From Paramagnetospirillum caucaseum (GTDB taxonomy: Bacteria; Pseudomonadota; Alphaproteobacteria; Rhodospirillales; Magnetospirillaceae): DNA of 57,330 nt. Numbering within the stretch: the stretch's first letter is position 1; every line of letters begins with the position of its first letter. The notes below the pieces were generated by a model that made no database searches, was not told the DNA's origin, and saw only the letters and a program-made list of their open reading frames with translations. A program made the position numbers and the translations under genes. Of this stretch, positions 46,884-57,330 are shown in pieces. The stretch spans positions 1-57,330 of the forward strand of contig NZ_AONQ01000026.1 of the NCBI RefSeq assembly GCF_000342045.1. The letters run 5' to 3'.

Positions 46884-49135
46884 TCCTCCTCCTCGTCCTT
46901 CCGTTCCTCCGGCCCGCGCGGGGCGGTCTGCGGCAAGGCCTTGGCCTTCCTGCGGGGATGGGGACGCCAGGACCAGGGGCGGTCGCCCTGCCAGCCGGCC
47001 ACGGTCTCCACCCGCACCCCGCCCGGCTCCAGCCACAGGACATACGGCCCGCGCCGCCACAGGTCGAAACGGTCGATCAGCACCCTGGCCCCCCGGCAGG
47101 TGCCGCGCAGCGGCACGCTGCTCACCACGATGTCGGCCCCGGCGCAGGCCTTCTCGGGGTTGTCCTCGTCCCTGACCAGGGCCACCACCCTTCCGTCCGC
47201 CCGCCACAAACACCCCGATTCATCGCAGCGCAGCCGTCCGTCCCGCGACGAACTTTTCTTCGGCCAGCGCTCCGCCGCCTCCGGCCCGGCGCGGCGGCTC
47301 CAGGTGTCCTTGAGAATCCGCCCGCCCTTGCCGTTGAGCAGCAACGCCCCCTCGGCCGTACGCAACGCCATCCCCTCGCCGCGCCCGTCCACCAGCAGGT
47401 CGGGCGGGCGGGCGAAAGCCATGGAGGCCAGGGCCACCGCCATGGGCAGTACCCCCCACCACCGCCACGTCCCCCGCCACAGGCACAGCCAGCACCCGCC
47501 CAGGGTGAACGCCACCATGGCCCACAGCGGCAGAATGGGCAGCGTCACCGCCGAACTGGGCCACGACGCCACCCACGCCGCCACCCGGTTGACGCCCTCG
47601 ACGCCCCAGCCCATGGGCACCAGGGCCAGCGCCTCCAGGCCAAAGGGCAGCAGCAGGAACATGGCCAGCGCCCAGGGCATCACCCAGAAGCCGGTCAGCG
47701 GCACGGCGATCATGTTGGCGGCCACCGACCACACGGCGAAGCGGTTGAAGTGGAAGATGCCGTAGACCGCCGTGGCGAAGCCGGCGATCAGGGTGGACAG
47801 CACCACGCCCAGGAGATAGAGGCCGATGGCGGGGAGAGGGCCGGGATGTTCGGCCCGCCACGCCCCCTGCCTGGGCGTCAGGGTCTCGTAGGCGGCGATC
47901 ATGGCCACCACGGCGGCGAAGGACATCTGGAAGCTGGGGCCGATCACCTCTTCCGGCGCCCACAGCATGATCACCAGGGCCGCCCAGGCCACCAGCCGCA
48001 TGGACAGCGCCATGCGGTCCAGCAACACCGCCACCAGCACCAGCCCGGTCATGAAGAACGAGCGCTGGGCCGGCACCGGCGCCCCGGCCAGCAGGGTGTA
48101 GAAGCCGGCGCACAGGATGGCCAGGGCCGCCGCCCACTTCTTGATGGGATAGCGCAGCGCCACCGCCGGAAACAGGGCCAGCAGGGCGCGCAGGCCGACG
48201 AAGACCAGTCCGGCCGCCATGGTGATGTGCAGGCCGGAGATGGACAGGATGTGAGCCAGCCCGGAATCGCGGTAGGCCTGCATCATGGGGGCCGAGATGG
48301 GCATCTGGTCGCCGGTGACCAGCGCCGCCGCCACCGCCCCCCGGTCGCCCGGCAGAGCCTCGAGGATGCGCGAGGACAGCGCCTGACGGATCGCGTTGAT
48401 GGCGACGGCAAGACCCGAGCGCCAACCGCCGGCCGCGTCGGGTTCGATCACCGCCACCGGGCCGAGGGCGGTGCCCATGGCTCCCAATTGCCGGAACCAG
48501 GCGAAGCGGGCGAAGTCGAAGGCGCCGGGCATGGCGGGCTGGGGCGGCGGCATCAGCATGGCGCGCACCCGCACCCGGTCGCCCACACTCGCCGAGGAAA
48601 GACCGGCCCTGGCCTTGATGCGGGCCTTAAGCGGCACCGCCACGTCGTCGCGGTCGTGCGCCACCCGGTCCAGTGTCAGGCGGCTGCCGCCGTCGGGCAG
48701 GGCTTCCACCTCCACCACCACGCCGTCGAGCATCAGGGCGCCGGTGGGCCGCTCCACCACCGGGGCGGCCAGACGCAGCGAACGTCCCTGGGTCACGGCG
48801 AAGCCCAAGGCCACGGCCAGCAGGCACGCGGCGGCCATCAGCAACGGCAGCGAACGCCGCCGCGCCAGGACCAGCCCCGCCCCGGCCGCCGCCACGCCCC
48901 CCGCCCCCCAGAATACCGGGGGTTCGGCGGGGAGGGCGAAGTAGAGGCCGATGCCCATTCCCAGGAAAACCGGCAGCCAAAGGGGCCAGCGCCCGCGCTC
49001 GGCCAGCAGGCGTTCTCCCATCGCGCGCAGGAAATCCGCCGCCGCGTCCGATCCGGAGCGCACGGTCGGGAAAACCCCTATCCAATCGGGCGGGTTTTTT
49101 GCCATCCACCCCCAACACCGGGCTGTCAGGGGCAT
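46880..49135 (-). CDS. ComEC/Rec2-family membrane protein without a canonical lactamase domain
   Basis: A 751-residue polytopic protein of the DNA-uptake channel family. An N-terminal membrane pair (about 50-110) precedes an OB-like DUF4131 region (130-230). The competence domain follows (about 270-540) with [32 protein letters not shown], the family signature, and [15 protein letters not shown]. The C-terminal 200 residues should be a metallo-beta-lactamase-like nuclease, but no HxHxDH is seen, so that domain is degenerate. Whether the cell takes up DNA is unknown. It overlaps the histidine kinase gene at both stops and is divergent from gltX. Start choice among three Met codons is uncertain. 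Confidence 0.85.
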   Translation of the reverse strand: MPLTARCWGWMAKNPPDWIGVFPTVRSGSDAAADFLRAMGERLLAERGRWPLWLPVFLGMGIGLYFALPAEPPVFWGAGGVAAAGAGLVLARRRSLPLLMAAACLLAVALGFAVTQGRSLRLAAPVVERPTGALMLDGVVVEVEALPDGGSRLTLDRVAHDRDDVAVPLKARIKARAGLSSASVGDRVRVRAMLMPPPQPAMPGAFDFARFAWFRQLGAMGTALGPVAVIEPDAAGGWRSGLAVAINAIRQALSSRILEALPGDRGAVAAALVTGDQMPISAPMMQAYRDSGLAHILSISGLHITMAAGLVFVGLRALLALFPAVALRYPIKKWAAALAILCAGFYTLLAGAPVPAQRSFFMTGLVLVAVLLDRMALSMRLVAWAALVIMLWAPEEVIGPSFQMSFAAVVAMIAAYETLTPRQGAWRAEHPGPLPAIGLYLLGVVLSTLIAGFATAVYGIFHFNRFAVWSVAANMIAVPLTGFWVMPWALAMFLLLPFGLEALALVPMGWGVEGVNRVAAWVASWPSSAVTLPILPLWAMVAFTLGGCWLCLWRGTWRWWGVLPMAVALASMAFARPPDLLVDGRGEGMALRTAEGALLLNGKGGRILKDTWSRRAGPEAAERWPKKSSSRDGRLRCDESGCLWRADGRVVALVRDEDNPEKACAGADIVVSSVPLRGTCRGARVLIDRFDLWRRGPYVLWLEPGGVRVETVAGWQGDRPWSWRPHPRRKAKALPQTAPRGPEERKDEEED

Positions 49136-49196
49136 AAAGATATGCTACACAGGCAGCCTTGTCCCCCTCGGCATAAAGGACGCCGAAAGCACCGTC

Positions 49197-50630
<1,434 letters not shown>

Positions 50631-50678
50631 GGTCGCCGGAAGGTTTAAACAGTGAAGTAGACCACGGGGTATGAAGAC

Positions 50679-51987
<1,309 letters not shown>

Positions 51988-51995
<8 letters not shown>

Positions 51996-52170
51996 GACAG
52001 GGCCGAAACATTCCGAGGGGCGGCGCAGCAAGGCGCCGCCCCAAAGGATTCCACGCCCCGCCAACGACAATCTTCACCCCGACGCCCGCCGGCGCCTGCT
52101 GATGGCGGCGGCGGCCCTGGTCATCTCCGCCCTGGCGCTCCTCGTCGTAAGTATGTCAGGCTGGCGGTAG
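51988..52170 (+). CDS. Small single-helix membrane protein (hypothetical)
   Basis: A 60-residue frame starting at GTG inside the last codons of gltA. Its first half is basic and polar ([24 protein letters not shown]), and residues 37-56 ([20 protein letters not shown]) form one strong membrane helix with positive residues before it, so the N-terminus should face the cytoplasm. PANDN is a motif I associate with small alphaproteobacterial proteins. The function is unknown. A later start is possible, as no ribosome-binding site is obvious. Confidence 0.5.
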
Positions 52171-52192
52171 GCCAGATTCAGGAACCGCCGCC

Positions 52193-52564
52193 ATGATGAA
52201 CTTCCTCGACCGCCGCGTGGTCCACCCGGGCAGCTTCGTCTTCAAGGAAGGCGACAGCGGCGACCAGGCCTTCATCATCCAGACCGGCGCGGTGGAACTG
52301 CTGAGGGGCGAGACGGTGATCGCCGAACTGAGCGCCAACACCATCTTCGGCGAAATGGCCCTGATCGACGGGGCGCCGCGCATGGCCTCGGCGCGGGCCA
52401 GGACCGAGACGACGCTGATCGTCATCCCCCGCGCCATGGTCGACGCCAAGCTGAAGGGCGTCGATCCCTTCGTGATCAAGCTGCTGGGAATCCTGGTCCA
52501 GAACGTCCGGTCCATGGCCGGCAAGCTGGGGGAATCCAAACCGGACTCCCCCGCCGCGAATTAA
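52193..52564 (+). CDS. Stand-alone cyclic-nucleotide-binding domain protein
   Basis: A 123-residue protein made only of a cNMP-binding beta-roll. FVFKEGDSGDQAFIIQTGAVEL is the first half of the domain, and the phosphate-binding cassette FGEMALIDGAPRMASARA keeps the Glu and Arg that contact cyclic nucleotides. No DNA-binding, kinase or membrane part is attached, so it must act through a partner. It lies 22 bases after the small membrane-protein ORF, suggesting a pair. Its stop overlaps the convergent rpoH stop by 4 bases. Confidence 0.85.
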   Translation: MMNFLDRRVVHPGSFVFKEGDSGDQAFIIQTGAVELLRGETVIAELSANTIFGEMALIDGAPRMASARARTETTLIVIPRAMVDAKLKGVDPFVIKLLGILVQNVRSMAGKLGESKPDSPAAN

Positions 52565-53448
52565 GCCCGCACCGCCGCCATCGGCGCCGGCAGGAAGCCG
52601 GCCTGCACCAGATCGCGCACCTTCTCGAAGGCCTTGACCTCGATCTGGCGGATCCGCTCGCGCGAGACGCCGTAGCGGCCGCCCAGTTCCTCCAGGGTCA
52701 ACGGCTCGTCGCGCAGGCGGCGTTCGATGAACACCTCGCGCTCGCGCTCGGTCAGCGTATCCAGCGCCCGGGCGATCAGCACCCGGCCCTTGGACAGTTC
52801 CTCGTGCTTGGCCAGGGCGGTTTCCTGATTGTCGGCCTCGTCGGCCATCAGGTCCTGAATCTCGGTTCCCCCCTCGCCGACGGGGGTGTTGAGCGAGGAA
52901 TCGCGCCCCGCCATGCGGCGGTTCATGGCGATGACGTCGCGCTCGTCCACGTCCAGTTCGCGGGCGATGCCGGCCACATGCTCGGGCGGCAGGTCGCCCG
53001 CCTCCAGCAGCCGCAGCCGCGACTTGATGCGCCGCAGGTTGAAGAACAGCTTCTTCTGGGCCGCCAGAGTGCCGATCTTGACCATGGACCACGAGTTCAG
53101 CACGAACTCGTTGAGCGAGGCCTTGATCCACCACATGGCGTAGGTGGCCAGACGGAAGCCGCGGTCGGGCTCGAATTTCTTGACCGCCCGCATCAGGCCG
53201 ATATTGCCCTCGCTGATCAGGTCGGCCACCGGCAGACCGTAATGGCGATAGCCCAGCGCGATCTTGGCGACCAGGCGCAGATGGCTGGTCACCAGGCGGT
53301 GGGCGGCGTCCGTGTCGCCGTAATCCGCCAGACGCTTGGCCAGCATGAATTCCTCCTCGGGCGCGAGGACGGGGAATTCCTTGATGTCCCTGAGGTATTT
53401 GGCAAGGCCGTCGTCACCGGCGACGACCGGAAATTTGGCTACCGACAT
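52561..53448 (-). CDS. rpoH: Heat-shock sigma factor RpoH (sigma-32)
   Basis: A 295-residue sigma factor. Region 2 contains DLISEGNIGLMRAVKKFEP and GFRLATYAMWWIKASLNEFVL; the RpoH box is AQKKLFFNLRRIK, which separates it from RpoD; region 4 has LTEREREVFIERRL and the helix-turn-helix GGRYGVSRERIRQIEVKAFEKVR. It directs RNA polymerase to heat-shock promoters. The ATG is preceded by GGAGGG. A leader of about 200 bases with a tiny ORF (53522-53551) lies upstream. Alphaproteobacteria may carry two RpoH copies with different stress roles. Confidence 0.95.
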   Translation of the reverse strand: MSVAKFPVVAGDDGLAKYLRDIKEFPVLAPEEEFMLAKRLADYGDTDAAHRLVTSHLRLVAKIALGYRHYGLPVADLISEGNIGLMRAVKKFEPDRGFRLATYAMWWIKASLNEFVLNSWSMVKIGTLAAQKKLFFNLRRIKSRLRLLEAGDLPPEHVAGIARELDVDERDVIAMNRRMAGRDSSLNTPVGEGGTEIQDLMADEADNQETALAKHEELSKGRVLIARALDTLTEREREVFIERRLRDEPLTLEELGGRYGVSRERIRQIEVKAFEKVRDLVQAGFLPAPMAAVRA

Positions 53449-53521
53449 GATCTGATCCCTCCAGTTGGTGTTTTCCTGGCGTCCAACGCGCCGGGAAACG
53501 TTCGAGAACCGGAAAAGACCG

Positions 53522-53551
53522 CTAGTCGAAGCACTGCATCTCGATACGCAT
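53522..53551 (-). CDS. Candidate leader peptide upstream of rpoH
   Basis: A 9-codon frame MRIEMQCFD ending in TAG, with a perfect AGGAGG (53561-53566) nine bases before the ATG at 53551. An ATG two codons earlier (53557) is too close to the ribosome-binding site. The frame ends 73 bases before rpoH. A near-ideal initiation site on so short a frame in an mRNA leader suggests regulation by translation, but chance cannot be excluded. Confidence 0.4.
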   Translation of the reverse strand: MRIEMQCFD

Positions 53552-53660
53552 CGTCATATCCTCCTCTGAGCAACATGACCCGGAGCCCGTCCTGGCGACA
53601 GCACCCCGATCCGGTGATCGCTTCGGCCCCATTCGGGCACCGACCGATTCCACCGTCACC

Positions 53661-53690
53661 ATTATGGCGACAAGGCCCGGCTGAAATCAA
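53661..53690 (-). promoter_or_regulatory. Candidate rpoH promoter
   Basis: Leftward -35 TTGATT (53685-53690), 18-base spacer and -10 CATAAT (53661-53666). It would start an mRNA near 53654 with a leader of about 205 bases that includes the tiny ORF. The -35 is part of CTTGATTT, which also resembles a heat-shock -35. Confidence 0.4.
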
Positions 53691-53885
53691 GGGGCGGGAA
53701 ACCGCCCCGCCGCTGCTCACCGGAACAGCTAAGCAGCCGATCATGGCGTGATTGTGGCGGTCTTCGCCGGCTGCATGGCGGCCATTCCGAACCGGCGAAT
53801 CCATTCGGCGGAAATTGAGTCATGATGGACTCCTCCCTCGGCGAAGAGGCCTCCCCCTCCCGCCTCGGACGAACAAAAGGCAAGG

Positions 53886-53954
53886 CTCCCGCCCTCCCCC
53901 TCTGGATGGCGGGAGTATACGGACCCCGCCCCGCCCTCCCTGCCGGGGCGGGGT
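53886..53954 (-). terminator. Tandem hairpins after the EamA gene
   Basis: Hairpin one pairs ACCCCGCCCC (53923-53932) with GGGGCGGGGT (53945-53954). Hairpin two pairs CTCCCGCC (53886-53893) with GGCGGGAG (53908-53915) and is followed leftward by CTTGCCTTTTGTT. Together they should end the EamA transcript before rpoH. Confidence 0.65.
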
Positions 53955-53978
53955 TGTCCGTTTCAGGCCATGTCCGCC

Positions 53979-54866
53979 TCAGTTGGGGGGGCGACGCTCC
54001 CGCGCCCCGGCCACGGCGACCACCGCCACCCCGCCGATGATCAGGGCCAGCCCGCCGAGATTGGCCGGCGACATCCCCTCGCCCAGCACCAGTGCCGAAA
54101 TCACCAGCCCGAAGGCCGGCACCCCGAGAAAGCCGAGGGACACCGTCAGCGCCGGCAGGAGCCGGTTGACCGTCACCGCCGCCCAGAAGGCGAAGGCGGT
54201 GGCCAGGATACCGTTATAGCCCAGGGTCCAGGCCAGTTCGAAACTGCCGTCGGGCCGGGGCGCCCCCTCGAAGACCGCCGCCGCCGCCGCCAACGGCACC
54301 AGTCCGATCAGCATCTGCCAGGGGGCGAGCTCCAGGGGCGGCGCGCACCAGCGATGGCCGCGCACGTGCAGGATGGCCGCCGCCCAGATCAGGGCCGCCG
54401 CCAGCAGCATCAGGTTGCCGGTCACCGCCTCGCGGTCGCTCCAGTCGAAGGAAAGCGGATTGAACAGCACCACGATGCCGCCCAGGCCGAGCAGCAGCCC
54501 GGCCAGACGCCCGCGCGTCAGCCTCTCCCCCAGGAACAGGGCGGCGCCCGGCGCCACCCACAGGGGCGTGGTATAGGCGAGGATGGCCGAGCGCCCGGCC
54601 GGCACCACCAGCAGGGCCAGGTTGGTCAGCACCATGAACAGCGCCATGCTGAGCAGGCCCAGCGAAAAGAGGACCGGCCAATCCCCCCGGGGCGGCGGCC
54701 GCAGCCGGCCCATGGGCACCAGGATGGCCACCATGCAGGCCAGCCCCAGGGCAAGGCGGAAGGTGCAGAACCACAGGGGCTGGATATGGGTCAGCCCCAT
54801 CTTCATGATCGGCCAGTTGCCGCCCCATACCAGAACCAGCAGGACCATCAGGATAGCCGCGCGCAT
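53979..54866 (-). CDS. EamA/DMT-family transporter
   Basis: A 295-residue inner-membrane protein with ten predicted helices formed by two EamA repeats (about 1-140 and 150-285). The opening LVLVWGGNWPIMKMGLTHIQPLWFCTFRL, with the motif WG.N and the Arg of helix 2, is typical, as is GYNGILATAFAFWAAVTVNRLLPALTVSLGFLGVP in repeat two. DMT members export amino acids, nucleosides or other metabolites; nothing here fixes the substrate. It is divergent from the CoxG-like gene 103 bases away. Confidence 0.85.
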   Translation of the reverse strand: MRAAILMVLLVLVWGGNWPIMKMGLTHIQPLWFCTFRLALGLACMVAILVPMGRLRPPPRGDWPVLFSLGLLSMALFMVLTNLALLVVPAGRSAILAYTTPLWVAPGAALFLGERLTRGRLAGLLLGLGGIVVLFNPLSFDWSDREAVTGNLMLLAAALIWAAAILHVRGHRWCAPPLELAPWQMLIGLVPLAAAAAVFEGAPRPDGSFELAWTLGYNGILATAFAFWAAVTVNRLLPALTVSLGFLGVPAFGLVISALVLGEGMSPANLGGLALIIGGVAVVAVAGARERRPPN

Positions 54867-54969
54867 CTTCCGGTCCTACCCGTTTTCCGGACCCAATTCT
54901 CCGGGCGCAGACTTTGCCACGCCGTCCATGGCATGATCCACCACTTCCGACCCCCAGAGGAGAAAGCCC

Positions 54970-55431
54970 GTGGATTTCGATGGAGAGCACCGCATCGAGG
55001 CGCCCCGCGCCCGGGTCTGGCAGGCCCTCAACGATCCGGCCCTGCTGGCCGCCTGCATTCCGGGCTGCGAGAAGCTGGACGCCACCGGGCCGGGACTCTA
55101 CGCCGCCACCGTGGCGTTCAAGGTCGGCGCCCTGGCCGCCCGCTTTTCCGGTCTCCTGACCCTGGCCGACGTGGTCGAGGCTCGGTCCTATACCCTGAAA
55201 GGCCAGGGACAGGGCGGCATCGCCGGCTTCGTCTCCGGCTCGGCCCATGTTCTCCTGGACGACGACGGTACGGCCACCCTGCTGCGCTGGAAGGCGGCGG
55301 GCGAGATCGGCGGGCGGCTCGCCTCGGTGGGGGGAAGGCTGCTGCATGGCTTCGCCGTGAAGACCGCCAACGAGTTTTTTTTGCGGTTGAATACTAAACT
55401 CGGGTCGCAACCCGATTGCGGTTCAGAGTAG
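54970..55431 (+). CDS. CoxG-like SRPBCC-domain protein
   Basis: A 153-residue START-like protein. DFDGEHRIEAPRARVWQALNDPALLAACIPGCEKLD is the CoxG/CO-dehydrogenase-subunit-G signature, and SGLLTLADVVEARSYTLKGQGQGGIAGFVSGSA follows the family core. Members help attach or mature CO-dehydrogenase-like molybdenum enzymes at the membrane, but no coxSML genes are present. It starts at GTG 54970 after GAGGAG. A run of eight T (55375-55382) near the end sets the last 16 codons; a one-base change would shorten the tail in either other frame. Confidence 0.8.
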   Translation: MDFDGEHRIEAPRARVWQALNDPALLAACIPGCEKLDATGPGLYAATVAFKVGALAARFSGLLTLADVVEARSYTLKGQGQGGIAGFVSGSAHVLLDDDGTATLLRWKAAGEIGGRLASVGGRLLHGFAVKTANEFFLRLNTKLGSQPDCGSE

Positions 55432-55460
55432 GGATCGCTACGTAATACATTCTGTCACAA

Positions 55461-55479
55461 TACGTCATGACTTGACGTA
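55461..55479. promoter_or_regulatory. Operator upstream of the TetR gene
   Basis: A perfect inverted repeat, TACGTCA-N5-TGACGTA, ending 13 bases before the ATG of the TetR gene. A related half site TACGT lies at 55439-55443. TTGCGG, 17 bases and TACGTA just upstream (about 55416-55444) could be the promoter. The geometry fits autorepression by the TetR protein. Confidence 0.6.
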
Positions 55480-55491
55480 GAGGGGGGTGGG

Positions 55492-56196
55492 ATGATGGAT
55501 AGCAGCGCTGCCGGCCTTGCTCCGGCCTTTAACCGGGAACGCCCCCATCCAATCCCTTCCGACGACAGGGTCCGCCGCCGCCTGCCCCGCAAGGAGCGGG
55601 AAAAGCTGATCATCGCGGAAGCCATCCGCTTTTTCGCCGAGGTGGGGTTCGAGGGGCAGACCCGCGCCCTGGCCGACCGCCTGGGAGTCACCCAGCCGCT
55701 GCTCTATCGCTATTTCCCCGACAAGGACGCCCTGATCGAGCGGGTCTACAAGGAAGTCTTCCTCAACGCCTGGGAGCCCGCCTGGCTGGAGACGCTCCAG
55801 GACCGCTCGCGCCCCCTGGTGGACCGGCTGACCGATTTCTACCTGGCCTATACCAGGGCCAATTTCAGCTACGAGCGGGTGCGGCTGTTCATGTTCGCCG
55901 GCCTCAAGGACGGCTCCATCGCCAGCCGCTACATGCTGCATGTGCGCGACCAGCTGTTCGTGCCGCTGTGCCGGGAATTGCGGGCCGAACTGGGAATCGG
56001 GACCGACGCTCCGATCAGCCTCGAGGAGATCGAGATGGCGGCCGGGCTGCACGGCGCCATCGCCTATGTGGGAGTGCGCCGCTGGGTCTATCACGCCCAG
56101 ACCCCGCCAGACCTGGGGCCGGTCTTCACCGAACTGGTGCGGACCTACCTGGCGGGTGTCGGCGACAGCTACCGGCGCCTCGCCCCGGCCGGATAG
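55492..56196 (+). CDS. TetR/AcrR-family transcriptional regulator
   Basis: A 234-residue repressor. After a 30-residue unstructured leader, the DNA-binding domain (about 34-82) reads KEREKLIIAEAIRFFAEVGFEG, then ALADRLGVTQPLLYRYFPDKDALIERVY, the TetR helix-turn-helix. The helical ligand domain (90-230) is not recognisable to a subfamily. A perfect palindrome just upstream is the likely self-operator. It lies 60 bases after the CoxG-like gene on the same strand. Start codons at 55492 and 55495 both follow AGGGGGG. Confidence 0.9.
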   Translation: MMDSSAAGLAPAFNRERPHPIPSDDRVRRRLPRKEREKLIIAEAIRFFAEVGFEGQTRALADRLGVTQPLLYRYFPDKDALIERVYKEVFLNAWEPAWLETLQDRSRPLVDRLTDFYLAYTRANFSYERVRLFMFAGLKDGSIASRYMLHVRDQLFVPLCRELRAELGIGTDAPISLEEIEMAAGLHGAIAYVGVRRWVYHAQTPPDLGPVFTELVRTYLAGVGDSYRRLAPAG

Positions 56197-56265
56197 CGAA
56201 ACCCCTTGCCAGCCGTCCCAAGGGACGCTACCTCTCGGTGGCTGTCCAAAGGGGGATTTTCGAGC

Positions 56266-56550
56266 ATGCGCAAGGCAGTTCTGGCCGTTACCGTGACCCT
56301 GGCCCTGGGGGCCTGCTCCAGCACGCCCAAGCCGCTGGTGCCCGACACGCCCGAGGGACCGGCCAGCTATGTCTGCTACAGCACCTGGCTGTCCGAGCCG
56401 GAAGAGGTCCGCGCCATCGCCGACCGCCAGTGCCGCCGCGCCGGCATGGAAGTGCGCGGCCTGCTGGGCCAGAGCTGGTCGCCCATGAAATGCGGCCTGA
56501 TCACGCCGGAAGTGGCGGCCTTCCGCTGCGGCCGCGGCTACGGATACTGA
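56266..56550 (+). CDS. Small cysteine-rich lipoprotein (hypothetical)
   Basis: A 94-residue precursor. MRKAVLAVTVTLALGACSS is a lipoprotein signal with lipobox LGAC, giving lipidated Cys17. The mature part has four more cysteines (37, 56, 76, 88), enough for two disulfides, in an otherwise unfamiliar sequence with YVCYSTWLSEPEEVRAIADRQCRRAGM. I do not recognise the family. The ATG 56266 is chosen because it places the signal peptide at the N-terminus; upstream codons would add a 20-residue leader. A strong terminator follows. Confidence 0.8.
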   Translation: MRKAVLAVTVTLALGACSSTPKPLVPDTPEGPASYVCYSTWLSEPEEVRAIADRQCRRAGMEVRGLLGQSWSPMKCGLITPEVAAFRCGRGYGY

Positions 56551-56561
56551 GCCGGAACGAA

Positions 56562-56592
56562 AAAAGCCCCCGGCCGCGAGGCCGGGGGCTTT
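56562..56592. terminator. Strong bidirectional terminator
   Basis: A 13-bp stem (AAAGCCCCCGGCC / GGCCGGGGGCTTT) around a GCGA loop, with TTTCTC on the plus side and TTTTTT on the minus side. It ends both the lipoprotein gene and the convergent Tim44-like gene. Confidence 0.92.
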
Positions 56593-56611
56593 CTCATTCC
56601 CGCGTCAGAAC

Positions 56612-57330
56612 CTACTGCACCTGCTGCACCGCCGACAGCAGCCAGCGGCCGCCGTTGGAGCTGCGCACGAAGGTCCAGGCCTCGGTGTGGGTCACCACGG
56701 AATCCGGCTTGCCGTCGGCCAGCGCGCCGGTGTCCAGGCGCACCATGTAGTCGTTGCACGAGAAGGTCAGGATGGCGGTCAGGTAGTCGAAACCGCCCTC
56801 GCTCCACGACTCGCTGACATCGCCCTTCAGCAGGGTGACGTTCTCCACCTTGTTGGCCAGACCCTCGCTGGCGTTGCGGCTCAAATCCTCGGACAGGAAC
56901 GACACCACCTCGGGGGTGGCGAAGCGCTTCAGCTGCATCAGGTTGCCGTCGCTCCACGCCTGCTGCACGCCGAGCAGGATTTCCGTGAAGGCGTCCTGGT
57001 CGTTGCCCGAGGGGTCAAATTCCCGCTCGATGCGCGGCTGGGCCGGGGCGGCGGCCAGCACGGGCTCCACATGCTGGTCGGGCATGGTGCGGGCCATGTA
57101 GGGGTTGCCCTGGGCGGCCGGACCGGCGGCGGCGGCGGCACGGCCGCGGAACAGCCGGATGGCCAGCCAGACCAGCCCGCCGATGATCGCCAGTTGGAGC
57201 AGCAGTCCCATCATGCTGGCGCCCGGCGAAGCGTCGGAGGCGGCGGCCAGGGCCGGCGAATGGCCGAACAGCATGGAGCCGATGCCGGCGCCGAGCAGGC
57301 CGCCGGCCAGACCGGCCATCATGGGATTGC
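56612..57330 (-). CDS. Tim44-like domain protein (partial, 5' end outside the window)
   Basis: At least 238 residues; the frame is still open at the right edge (NPMMAGL), so the true start lies beyond it. NPMMAGLAGGLLGAGIGSMLFG is the glycine-rich segment that follows the signal region in bacterial Tim44-like proteins, then one membrane helix (MMGLLLQLAIIGGLVWLAIRLF) and an alanine-rich linker. The C-terminal Tim44 domain (about 115-236) has FTEILLGVQQAWSDGNLMQLKRFATPEV and ends in WLLSAVQQVQ. Such proteins are thought to take part in membrane-protein assembly or transport; the role here is unknown. Confidence 0.85.
   Translation of the reverse strand, partial: NPMMAGLAGGLLGAGIGSMLFGHSPALAAASDASPGASMMGLLLQLAIIGGLVWLAIRLFRGRAAAAAGPAAQGNPYMARTMPDQHVEPVLAAAPAQPRIEREFDPSGNDQDAFTEILLGVQQAWSDGNLMQLKRFATPEVVSFLSEDLSRNASEGLANKVENVTLLKGDVSESWSEGGFDYLTAILTFSCNDYMVRLDTGALADGKPDSVVTHTEAWTFVRSSNGGRWLLSAVQQVQ

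Larger units (their letters stand above)
53449..53978. other. 530-base intergenic region between the EamA gene and rpoH
   Basis: It holds, from right to left, two terminator-like hairpins (53886-53954), a GGGGCGG/CCGCCCC hairpin with a 4-base loop (53691-53708), a candidate promoter (53661-53690), the tiny ORF (53522-53551) and the rpoH ribosome-binding site. A 121-codon minus-strand frame covers 53439-53804 but lacks protein-like composition and overlaps rpoH, so I do not call it. Confidence 0.6.

Noticed and set aside
53439-53804. 121-codon minus-strand frame in the rpoH leader
   Set aside because: No recognisable domain, overlaps the rpoH start, and crosses promoter- and hairpin-like elements.

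Overview
The window is high-GC DNA from a free-living alphaproteobacterium. The gene content (14-gene nuo operon running into birA-coaX-rnj, tig-clpP-clpX-lon-hup order, rpoH, malonyl-CoA decarboxylase, several chemoreceptors, hemerythrin, flavodoxin) fits Rhodospirillales and most resembles Magnetospirillum-type genomes. That placement is inferred from gene content and protein character; no search was run.

Layout. 1-347: a DUF559 nuclease-like gene split by an in-frame amber codon, next to a 12-bp palindrome. 415-5982: a complete biotin locus, bioB divergent from bioF-(bioH-like)-bioC-bioD-bioA, whose rightward genes all overlap by 4 bases. 6009-8951: a three-gene ABC exporter. 8952-10197: a palindrome-rich spacer, an orphan NarL-type response regulator and an AT-rich gap. 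10198-13724: mobB, a chemoreceptor, and a flavodoxin/DUF2023 pair with a Fur-like site in its promoter. 13838-31119: one leftward transcription unit, nuoABCDEFGHIJKLMN-birA-coaX-rnj (NADH dehydrogenase, biotin ligase, pantothenate kinase, RNase J). 31364-38776: tRNA-Asp, tRNA-Val, HU, Lon, ClpX, ClpP, trigger factor and tRNA-Leu, a proteostasis block. 39029-46883: a soluble globin-coupled chemoreceptor, malonyl-CoA decarboxylase with NAD(P)HX repair enzyme, D-amino-acid dehydrogenase, an unusual hemerythrin and a histidine kinase. 46880-53448: ComEC, GluRS, citrate synthase, a small membrane protein, a lone cyclic-nucleotide-binding domain and the heat-shock sigma factor RpoH. 53979-57330: an EamA exporter, a CoxG-like protein, a TetR regulator with a clear operator, a lipoprotein and a partial Tim44-like protein.

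The genes are mostly core metabolism and housekeeping. BirA has no DNA-binding domain, so it can biotinylate carboxylases with biotin made by the bio locus but should not repress that locus. RpoH, Lon, ClpXP, trigger factor and HU form a stress/protein-quality set. Two oxygen/iron-linked proteins lie near each other: the globin-coupled receptor and a hemerythrin in which both histidines proper to one iron are replaced.

I see no CRISPR array, insertion sequence, prophage or clear foreign island. The best leads are the altered hemerythrin metal site, the DUF559-palindrome association with its amber codon, the Fur-type promoter of the flavodoxin-DUF2023 pair, the long rpoH leader with a tiny ORF, and the perfect operators at hup and tetR.
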